A stretch of DNA of 64,000 bases from positions 12,398,646-12,462,645 of the forward strand of contig OW804100.1 of the NCBI GenBank assembly GCA_942159475.1. The letters are read 5' to 3'. The position numbers and the translations under genes were made by a program. Below the pieces are notes generated by a model, which was not told the DNA's origin, did no database searches, and saw only the letters and a list, made by a program, of their open reading frames with translations. The stretch's first letter is position 1, and every line of letters begins with the position of its first letter. Shown here piece by piece: positions 11,205-21,700 of the stretch. Source of the stretch: Sthenelais limicola (lineage: Eukaryota > Annelida > Polychaeta > Phyllodocida > Sigalionidae).

Positions 11205-12090
11205 CAAGGTCTCTGTTAGGAGGTAGCTGAATAAAAGCCTTTGTACACTATCAAAGTATATTGTTTTAAAAGTAATTCTAAGCTTTAAGGGCCTAGTCCA
11301 TTGAGCCGATTCTCATGCGATTCTCACAGAATGTAGTGTAAAGGGGTCCTCTGCGGTGCCAAATCGCATGAGAATCAGCTTAGTGGACTACGTCCTTTAG
11401 ATACATATGCGTTCTGTATTAGATCAATTTCACTTTTGAGGAACATTTATTCTTGGTGTATTATGCAGATAAGTAATAATTCTCACATATGGTGTCCCTT
11501 TGGGAGGTAGGTAGCAGAATAAATCTTTTTTCCACCATCAAATTATTTGGCATTGTTGTTTTCAATGGATTTCCTGGCCTTAGACACATGTTTATTATAT
11601 ATTCCAATCAATTCCAATCAGGAATGAAATATATTTATTGTCCATTTCATAGAAATATGATAGTTCTCACATGCAAGTCCCTGTCGAGAGGTAGCATTAT
11701 TAGAACATATTAGGCTGTGTACAGTATCAAACTATGTTGTATTGTTTTAAATGGATTGCTAACCCTCAGACACATACATATATATTAGAACGATTCTACT
11801 TGCAGGAAACATTTATTCTTAGTGCATTTATTCTTAGTGCAGATATATAATAATTCTCACATGCAAGGTCCCTATTCAGAGGTAGCATAATTAGACATTT
11901 ATACTATATTATTGCATGTTATATTGCCCACACATATAGATCAATTTCACTTGGGGAGAAAATATATTTTGAAGAAAAGTGATAATTCTCATGTGCAAGG
12001 TTCATACATTAAAGTAGCATATTATACATTTGTTCTCTATTTTTATACTGATATTGTGTTATCTTGTTTTATTAGTTTTTTTTACTGTCT
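11205..12090. repeat. Decayed ~185-bp tandem repeat, about 5 units
   Basis: The marker ATAATTCTCACATGCAAGGTCCC recurs with changes near 11476, 11660, 11849 and 11981. Each is followed by GAGGTAGCA, then TATCAAACTATGTTGTATTG, CAGACACATA and ATCAATTTCACTT in the better copies. The first unit, around 11205-11475, is lengthened by the MITE at 11289-11396. Non-coding. Confidence 0.65.
11289..11396. mobile_element. 108-bp MITE inside the tandem repeat
   Basis: Ends GGGCCTAGTCCATTGAGCC and its inverted counterpart GGCTTAGTGGACTACGTCC pair over about 34 bp with a few mismatches. The inner parts (TTCTCATGCGATT / AATCGCATGAGAA) match exactly. The flanks CTTTAAG / CTTTAG hint at a short target duplication. 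It interrupts only the first tandem unit, so it inserted after the array formed. Confidence 0.65.
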
Positions 12091-13644
12091 TCAAGCGTGT
12101 CAATTATATGACTTTAAGCATACTTCCATAAGATGTCTGCAGAAATTTAGATTTTAGATTTTTCGATTCTATATTTAGTTAGCTTTTTAATGGAATAACT
12201 TATAATCATGGAGTTTCTAACTGCAATAGATCGATGGGCTTCCCCGGCCTTCCATTATATATGATGTCATTGTTGAGGGAGCACTCATGGTCATGTGATC
12301 GCCTCTAATTGGCTTAGAGTGGCAGCGGCTCTTCTCTGTTTGCTATACCATCAACTTTTTGTTTTCGCGGCCATTTTAAATAAACCTACCTTTGAATGCG
12401 CGGTTTGTGAAAACCTGTTAGTTATTCATTAAATCAAATTGTTTTTTCAAATGTGGTAAATAACACATGCTAGCTTCTGGGATCGGTTATAAAATTTTGA
12501 CCTAGGAAAAATTCTACAAAAAGGTCAGTCATAGTGGGGTCTGAGTAGTATACTGTTCGTCACTTTGGCAAGTGCACCGGTCATGTGTCTCAATAGCATA
12601 GCAATAATTTATTTATATTCATAGGGACGGAGCGGTAGCTGCCGTTCAACCAGAAAAGTGACCCGCACAAGGGATAGGAAAGCTTAGGAACGTTTTGCAA
12701 GGTTAATTTAGGAAGATTATGTTTGTTATCATCCCCCACCCTCCTCTACCCCTGCCCACCTCTACCCCCACCCCACCCCCCTTCTATCTGCCAGTGTCCC
12801 ATACATACAACCGCCACTACCACTGCATGGTAGTGGCTACCACTGCATGGTGGCAGTGGTGAGTGGTACCGTGTGCAAACAGGACTCAAGTTTGAATGGT
12901 TCATAGCCATAGGACCAAAATAAGTGCTTATCCTGATGTCTGTGTACCATAAACGTATGTATTCCTCCAATACAAAATGTATACAATTATAGCTTTTGAT
13001 TGACACCAACCAATTTGCTGTACGTGTTGTTAAGTCTGTGAACTGGTCGAGATATATAGCATGGACAGTACTGGGAAATGACCGGGATATCATGCGACGA
13101 CTTCAATTTTTTAGTTCCGTGGCAATCCACGATTAGGGGCGGTGGTTGTGTTGTTGTGACAAACCCCTGACAAACCCGAAGTTGATAAATCTATATAATA
13201 TATATTTATTAGGCATTTAATCTCAATCACTATCTGGAGGGATGTTGCCCTTGGTAAGCAGCAGCAATAGGTTGGATGGCTCAGCAGACTAGAGAGAGAA
13301 CACATTAAACTGTAGGAACATTAATATTAGACCCGTCCTGGACATTTTGTATCACATAAGCCAAGTTTGGAAGTCACTTTATTGGAAGGATATGTACATA
13401 TCAGATGAACACCAAGTCCTGGGTGCATAGACCCAGGGTAACTGTATCCATACCACTTCCATCGTCAAGCTATTTACTATTTACTCAATGGGTTGTAATT
13501 TAGTGCTTCCCTGAGCATGGGACGGGCAGTTCCATGAGCCAGTTTCCATTGTATATGGTGCTCGAAAAATGACAATTCCTTTTTTTGATTTAACAACCGA
13601 TAAAGATAAAGATTTTCTTGTTTTTTAAAGATTTTTATTACATA
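12091..13644. other. Gene-free interval
   Basis: Contains a CCACTACCA/TGGTAGTGG short palindrome around 12815-12860 and a C-rich run at 12735-12782. Open frames across it are short or compositionally biased. No gene is supported. Confidence 0.5.
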
Positions 13645-14109
13645 TCATTTCAGGATTGCCCTGATATTCTCCTGTAACAAATTTGACCAGTCATTTGGAT
13701 TATAGTGCACAACAAATATCTGATACTTCTGACTGTATGTAGCACATTGACGTTTATTGCCAGATTTCTGCTCTTGACAAAATACAGATGTTTGACTTTC
13801 CACAGAGATTGGCATTATGCTTGACACATTGGTAGTTTTCATAAATACAGTCAATTTAATGTGAAGATGATCAATATGATGGTGAATCAAAAGGTTTTTT
13901 TTTAGAACATATGTGATCAGTTCCATGTAAATTGGCAAACGTTCTGCATATTTGTTGGACATTATATAGCATTGATAAATAACACTATAATAATTGGCTG
14001 TACATTGGGCTGCAAAATATGAAGCAGTACATGGATCTAAAAGTTTGAACAATATAATACACCTGTAAGTCACAGCATTCAGCTTATCATGGTTAAGAAA
14101 CAATGACAA
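13645..14109 (-). CDS. Possible coding exon, 154 codons, unrecognised
   Basis: This is an uninterrupted frame of 154 codons in strongly AT-rich DNA, ending in a stop. The composition is balanced, with FVVHYNPNDWSNLLQ near the end and several Cys and His residues. The frame lacks an ATG at its beginning, so if real it is a 3' exon or a degraded open frame. It lies on the same strand as, and just downstream of, the KDZ gene. I recognise no family. Chance is a real alternative. Confidence 0.3.
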   Translation of the reverse strand: MSLFLNHDKLNAVTYRCIILFKLLDPCTASYFAAQCTANYYSVIYQCYIMSNKYAERLPIYMELITYVLKKNLLIHHHIDHLHIKLTVFMKTTNVSSIMPISVESQTSVFCQEQKSGNKRQCATYSQKYQIFVVHYNPNDWSNLLQENIRAILK

Positions 14110-15252
14110 ATTCTATTGTCTACATACAACTTTCTTTCTAATACTTTCTGACAATACATTTACCTTCCAGCCTACATCTGGTCAGGTATAGTTGTCACCT
14201 AAAATCAATCGCACCTCACACTATAATATAGTTGAACAACCACCATTCAAATGGACCCCTTATAAGGAATATCCCATACTCTTAACTAATCTAGTGGGGT
14301 ATGTTGGCCAATGTATCATCGCCGGGGGTACTGTAAACATGTTGGATATGCCCCTTCCACTTTCAATGTACCCAAGAGTACAGTAGACCTACAAAAAATG
14401 TACACACACCAGGTTAAACATGCATCAGTCCGATATCTGCTTGTGGGAGACTGTGGGGTGTAGAGTGCTGTCAAGCCATCAACTAGCGGGTTTCCAACCT
14501 GGGAAAATGAGGAGGGCACTATCCCAGTTAATATGTCCTTCAGTAATGCAGTCAGTCTAATTTGAGACACCTAACTGAGTATTGGCAGCCCTGATTAGAT
14601 GTCCACCAACCCTTTTTTACCTCTAATATAACCTTGGGTAAACAAAGCGACCCAATCTCTATGCTGGTAGTATTGGAAATACAGTTATGTCAGACATTTC
14701 CACTGAATACTGTCTTTGAATTGAGTTGTGTGCATACACGTAATTAGTATGGATGATTAGTGTATGAATGCTTTGTGTATGAATGTAAATAATAGAGAAA
14801 AATGCAAGCATGTGTAAGAACACAATTGGATGTTGCAGGAATTTGAAATGTTTTTAACTACATTGATATTCATCAATAAAGAAAACTGTACATTATAAGC
14901 ATAGATGCATGTCAAATGTAAACTTCTTGTATGTTGATATGTACATAATCAGTATCCCTGATAGTGTATTTAGCAGTGCTTTTGGATGTGTACATGTATG
15001 CATACATTAATTTATACACATACATCCTACTTATACATAGTAGGGTCACATTGAAATGGACAGGGACACTATGGCATACAAATAGCCAGATGATCCATAA
15101 CCAGGAATACCAGGCAAAAACATACATAAGAAGAACTATCCATTAAGATGTATACCTGTGCGACATGTCAGGGCAGGTGAGACAAATTACCTATTTCTTC
15201 AAATAAAAGAATCAATAAAGAAATACATAAGAAGCAATAATTAAAGAATATA
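14110..15252. other. Intergenic interval downstream of the KDZ gene
   Basis: A short minus-strand frame at 14316-14570 has splice-like signals but no recognisable content. No clear AATAAA polyadenylation signal on the minus strand was found directly after the KDZ stop. Confidence 0.4.
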
Positions 15253-15738
15253 TTAAAATCCAAAGTCATAATCTATTATGTCCCCTTCAGTCACATCTGG
15301 TTGAAAGTTGTCATCAAATAGTTCATTCACTTCTTCCCTGACATCATGAGTAAGATCTTCCTCCAATTCCGGAAGTTCTAAAACAAAATTACCAACATCT
15401 TCCTGGTCAGTGTTGTCCCGTAAGACGACTTTCAAGTCAGGTATGTCAACCTTATCTTGTCGCAGAATAAAGTGGCATGACCTCAACCTAGACTCAGTAC
15501 GTAAAATAGCTCGTTCCACCAACACACACCTCCCCCTATTGAGGTCAGATGTACCTGTACTGTATTGATCCTTAAGAGTCAATAATCGGCGATGCATGGA
15601 AACAAAAAAGTTCCAAACATTCATCATTTCATGACCCAGAAGTGCCAGTTCCTCTTTTGCTCGGTCAACAATAGCAGCATTTTCTACGATGGTGTGTCGA
15701 ATGTTGGATGGGATGGTTGGCTGAAAAGCCCCATGGAC
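15253..15738 (-). CDS. KDZ gene, terminal exon with acidic tail
   Basis: A 486-bp last exon beginning in phase 0 after acceptor TTTTCCAG. It encodes VHGAFQPTIPSNIRH and then a helical segment. The last ~50 residues are rich in Asp and Glu and end in IIDYDFGF before the stop. No SUMO-protease-like (Ulp1) domain, reported for some Zisupton proteins, is visible here. Confidence 0.8.
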   Translation of the reverse strand, partial: VHGAFQPTIPSNIRHTIVENAAIVDRAKEELALLGHEMMNVWNFFVSMHRRLLTLKDQYSTGTSDLNRGRCVLVERAILRTESRLRSCHFILRQDKVDIPDLKVVLRDNTDQEDVGNFVLELPELEEDLTHDVREEVNELFDDNFQPDVTEGDIIDYDFGF

Positions 15739-18700
15739 CTGGAAAAGAAGTGCTTATGGTAGTGTGAAGGTGAAGTGAATATGCACAGATATTATGCAAA
15801 TATATTAATGGATAAAGTTGGATTTAAGTGAAAATGATGTAAAGTGACAATGTCCCATGGAATGGAGTAAAGGGACAATGTTCCATGGAGTGCTCCATCC
15901 AATGGTAAAATCAAGTGTCATGATGAAATAATACTTTCTTTTGAATATATGTGCTGAAGTTCTAACATGAAAAGGCATGCACTTTTACAATCAAATACAT
16001 TACATACATTAAGAATAGTGTGTCTTGACCAAAATTAGATTGTACATAATCTACTCACCTGTTGCTCCAATGATGTGAACAGTGGTGAGCTTGGATAGAG
16101 GTCTTTCTTCTCAATTGTCTCTGGAAGACCTTCATGGCCAACACCAGAACGATTGTACATGATGACAGTGTTGTCTATCTTTTTGCATACCTCCTTCACC
16201 TGCCCAAATATTTTGGATGCAACACTCTGGCCATCTGCAAGCAACAAATAATGTATCAGCAGAGAGTGAAACTATTACCTTTCAAGTGTCCTCTTTTGGG
16301 GATTTTGATGCCAACATAGAGTTTCTCTGGTTAACGTTTTCACAAGCAGCCACTGACCATGCTGCTCTAGAAGCATTGGTTGATATATAGGGAAAAAAGA
16401 GGTTTCTGAAATGCCATATTATTACCTAAAGGACAACCAAAAGGATTTGCTATGTCATACCCAGTTAAAACTTATAGGTTAGTTAATAGGGAATTCTGCA
16501 TTTTAGTGTTTAGTGAGTGAGATTGGTTGCTTCATGTCTGTATCAACACATTAAAGTATTACTGTTGGTCTTACCTGAATATCTCCGGCTTGTTTCACGG
16601 AGAAACTCTTTTTCAACACAGAAGTTGCGAATCTTGAGGAGAAGCCTTTTTCTCTTCTCTGAGTTGATCTTCCTTAAGATGTTGGCATATTCCGGATCAG
16701 AAACATCCCACCGTCGAATGTTTTTCTTCCTTTCAATGGCACGAAGTTTGGTCTCACACCTGACAAATGACAAAAGTAGATAATTTAAACTATAAAGATA
16801 TATGTAATAATTAAAGATGAATGATTGAGAAATGATTCGACATATATATTGTGACAGCAATGCTATATTAATACCTTTCCAAAGCAGCAACATCTTTGAC
16901 GACGCTGTCATCCTCAGAGACTGGTGATGCTTCTACTTTGGCCCTGTATTTGATGGAAATAATAAATTTAACATCCTATTTCAGATTACAGAAGATCAAT
17001 ATCAATTGCAGGATAAAAATGGCATGTGGGATAATGACCTAAAATGAATCAACTAAATTGTGTTGACCATGTTAACATTAATGATTGTTTGTCTTTATAT
17101 TGCTCCAACTGAAATAAGAATTACCGTAGTGCAAAGAACGTAAAAAGCTCACGCCCATACACTGTTTGCCAATCGTGTCTATCTGAAATAAAAACAAAAT
17201 TGCATCATTCATTTCCTGATGTTATTGAGGAGACCACAGACACTGTGTTTGAGTTTAGATATCAGGGCATGATGCATGATTTGGTAGTCCCTCATGGGGA
17301 GGACATCATCAAAGGTGCCCTTTAATGAGCGTAATGGAGCTTGGTGCCTGGGCTGTCAAAATTGTAGACAAATTCAACAAATCTATAGAAATGGAAGAAA
17401 TTTGAGGGGGGCACATGGACAATACCTCAGGATAACAAAATACACATCAGTAATGAGCGAAGCCATTGGTTTTGGTCTAATTTTTTTTTCTAATTTTGCA
17501 ATGTTTCATAAGTGGGTTTCACACCACTAGACTGTTCAAGTGTAATGGTGTAAGGTCACTAGCATACAAGATTCAAGATATGTTCAGGAACAGGCAATCA
17601 GATTACAATCCAACTACAAATGTTATCAGGTATTAACTACTGAAATTTGGTATGTAGAATGTGAGTTAAATCATGTGAATTGTAATAATGTTTACATTTA
17701 GGGACTAGTACACAGTACAGTTGTTCAATGAGGGTGTGTGTAAGTGTCTTGTGTAGACATGCAGACAATTACATATAAGCACCAGAATTATAAGGACATC
17801 AAGTACCATTTGGAAACGTGATATTGGTGGATTCATGGTAGGCCCTTTCCTCCAGTTGCAAAGCTTCAACCTTAGCAGTACGTTCAGTGTCACTCATTGG
17901 GCCTAAGTATTAAAAAATACATTAGAAAAAGTTCAAAATCAAATGGGAAGTAGAAGACAGGGCTAGGAAAAGCTGGAAAAGCTTTCAAACATTTCTCTCA
18001 CATCTTTCAGTAAATGACTCACGAAGTAAAAGTTGAAAAACAGTTATTGACAAAATCTGAATATAAAACTTGTTAAATACATCATTTGTGTATTGAAACA
18101 ATGAGAAGAACGCTGTCAGTAAGGTTATTAAAATAATGGGTAATGACCTTAAAAATAACTAGAATTCGCCAGGAAGCCTTGAATGGCTTTATTCCAAAAG
18201 TGCAGTGACGCAAATACAATAATTGTGTCCGATTGATTGCAAAAAATCAGTAGAAACAATTAAAAAGTGCATTCCAAAGGACAATTCAAACAAAAACGTT
18301 CTTCAGAGGGTTTGGTTTTATCAAACATTAACTTAATTATTATACATTTAAAACAGTAGTGACCAGGATAACTTTAAATTGGCTTATATATTAGTGTATA
18401 TTATGTATCTCGAGGAACACAAACCAAGATAATTGAAGAATGTCTCAATAATAGTTTCTTCGGCTGTCCCTTTTATTTGAGTTGCTCGGAGCAATCGGTC
18501 ATGGAGGTAGTACTCTGAAGAATAAATGGATAACAGTAAAATGGTTATAAAATGATGCATACATATATACACATGTATTTCATGGAATTAGGAAATAATG
18601 ACTAAAAAATATAACATTTTTTGCATTGTTTATTATGGCTATGGCAGTTTATATAAATGTATTTCAGTTTATATCTTTTATTCAATACAAATTTTTCATG

Positions 18701-21700
18701 ACAGCTTCAGTGGCATAAAGAAGGGCACACACATTGGTCTACTGTTGGCAACCACACTGTCACAGGAACCTCGATAAATGTATAATAACGAAATTTATTC
18801 TGAACAGAATGATATCAACAAAGGTATATGGTTACCCATTCTTGCTTGTTTGTTGGCTGTATAATGGAGTAATCCCCTATTGAGTAGGGCCCTTCTATGA
18901 TTTGGGGTCTGTTCCTTTGTGATGCGGGCAAATGGACGGAGGTAGGACCATAGCCGCTCCAATTGCTCCCCGTCACTCAGACCATAGCCTTCAATGCGCC
19001 TTGGGCTGAAAGAAAACTATGAAAAAAGATGTGACGCAGTTATATTGAGTCAAAGAATTACATCATATTGACATAATTGAGTGATGGAGGGATTACACAA
19101 TTGAGATAAGATAAGATAAGATGAATTAAAGGCATTAAGAGTAAAGGTCAAAATAACATTCTGCTATCATTTCTTATATCCATGTGATCAATGGGTTAGA
19201 TTGGCAAGTGATATGACTGCTATACTATCAGTCAGGTAGAGTAGAGGTATGTTCTGAAGAAGACAAGAAAACATGTCGCCAAGGACAAATGGTATGTGGA
19301 AAATGAAGGAGAGGGCTGTGGGGGCACAAGCAAGTGGACATTAGGTTATTAGAAGGGAGGCAGGGCATGAATGTGGAGTAGGATGGACTAGGATGGAGGA
19401 GGAGGAGGAGGAGGAACAGGACCAATGGAGAACATAATAAAGGTTAGTGTGTATTGATTAGCGAAGAAATAGTTAACCCACCTGGCATTGTGCTTTGTGA
19501 CCATATGAATGAAATATTGGGATGCAAATGGATGCTGATCCCAATACATGCTCATTTCCCCGTTTCTGCGTGAAAAAACTATAATCAACAACAAAACTAA
19601 GTATGTGGCTAAAAGGAGATTATTGTGAGAAAGTGATATGGAAAATGTATGACTGTATTATTGCAGAGGTAATACACTAACCTTCAGGTGGTTCTGCAAC
19701 ATGCAGGCAATGTCATAAAAGAATTTCATTGTGCTGCCAGGATACAATTTCTTTACTTCCTCGATCATGTGGACCGGATATGAAAGCCTAAAATAGCAGA
19801 AGTGTTATAAATTATGAATTAGTCAAAACATATAAATTTCATTGTAATGTCAGGTGATTTACACACCTTCTTATGACATTTATTCACATGTTGACCAGTC
19901 CGAGTTCACTGTATTGAAAGAAGGAGAGGCCTGAGGGGTAAAGCACAACACCTGTTCATTGCATATCTGTGCCTGTTCATAGCCTTTTTGTTGCTCATTG
20001 AAGTTAGTAGAAATCCCTGCTTGTTCTCTGCCCTAATAAGGAGAACGTGTTACACAACCAATTCCTAGGACTAGTTCATTGGGACATTAGCCCAATAATG
20101 AAGAAGGTAAGAGTAGTCGTCAGTACAACTGTTTATCAAGAACTAGTTCTTTATTCCAAAGTAATAATGCAGGTATGGTTACATTGTGGCCCTATAATAA
20201 TGTAGGCCAATCAGGCTGAAGTATAGTCACCATAATTAGGCATTGTTCATTAACAAATGAGGGTCAGGGTGGTTACATGCTTGCCATGTCGAACCTAACA
20301 TGGCTAGTATGGTATTATGTAACATGTCAGGCTTTTTTTACATGTAGGCATGTATGACATGGTTACTTTTATAATTATACAATTTTGAATATCAATAATT
20401 ATGCTAATTTATCATATTAATCATATTACCGGATCATACATAACCAAAATGGGATAATAGGTTAGCATAAAATGGGTGTGACAATATATAGGTAGATGAG
20501 AGAGAGAGAGAGGCTGCTGAGAGAAAATAACAGGAGGACAAGGAATAGAATCTAGAAAGGAAAGGACGATGTGATCCAAGAGAGACCAAGAACGGAGGAT
20601 ATGAATTGGTTATGGGAGGGCTAAAGAGAAGTAGGGAAAGGCAGGGGAGAAGTGGAGAAGGTACTTTTTTAGGGGACAAGACAAGACAAGACAAAATAAT
20701 ATTGAGAAACTCACCGCTCTCCATGTAGTACATCACAGAATCTGACAGGCACTTCATGTCGACAGGCAGATCCAAACACCCCCTTGACATCAAGCTTCAC
20801 ACTCTTGTTCTTGGACCGGATAACATTGCCAGCCTGGAAGTTACTACAATCCTGCAAAACCAAAGCAATGTGTGGGACACATTTATTCATTGCTATTAAT
20901 GTAGATTTTCCAACTTAATGTGAAGTATATAGTTTGACTGATAGACAGGCAGACAGATAAATTGGGTTGGGGGTAGGTGTGGAGATGGGGAACTTACTGT
21001 TTATGGGTATCATGTATAATGATTTAAGGGTTCTCAAGCCTATATGAGTGCTGTTTAGGTGTGGCGAGTTCGGGAACTATTACCTGACTATGGATGTATA
21101 AAGGTTTTGTCTTTCCTGTTCACTGATACCATTAGATATACATATTTGACGCATATGAAGGTGATGAAATCAATTACAAAATATCTGGTGAGGTTTTGGA
21201 CATGATCATCATTAAAAATCAAATTTTAGGGTCAATTTATCTACCATACCTTTAGCCCCACCCCCTATCAATATGAATAGTACAAAACAGTTTTTAAATC
21301 ACTGAGCTCCACATGCATTGTACAGACACACATTGAATTTGGAACCACTTTTTTCGACTTTATTACAATTTTGACTATATTTAACTGAACAAATTCTGTA
21401 TTTTTGCTATTTCATATATTTCAGGACGCCCTCACAAAATAAATAGATGGTAAAAAGTATATTTTCTTCTTTTATAACAAGAAGACACTCCCCGGCAGCC
21501 AGGCACCATATGTAAGAGTTTCAAAAAAATCTGTGTATGGGCTCTTGGTGCTTGGTGAGAAATACAAATATGTTTTTAAAAGTCATCATTTTCCATAGGA
21601 AAATAGAACTCACTTCATTCACATCCTTGGCGTCAGGATAATATTCATCAACAAAGGTGTTTACTTTTTTTTGATCCATGAAGAAGAGGTTATCCAATGG

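Noticed and set aside
13111..13305. Short minus-strand frames at 12.7-13.3 kb
   Set aside because: Biased composition over C-rich DNA, no motif or splice context.
20434..20793. 119-codon minus-strand frame
   Set aside because: Overlaps the KDZ exon 20715-20851 in the wrong frame and continues into intron low-complexity sequence.
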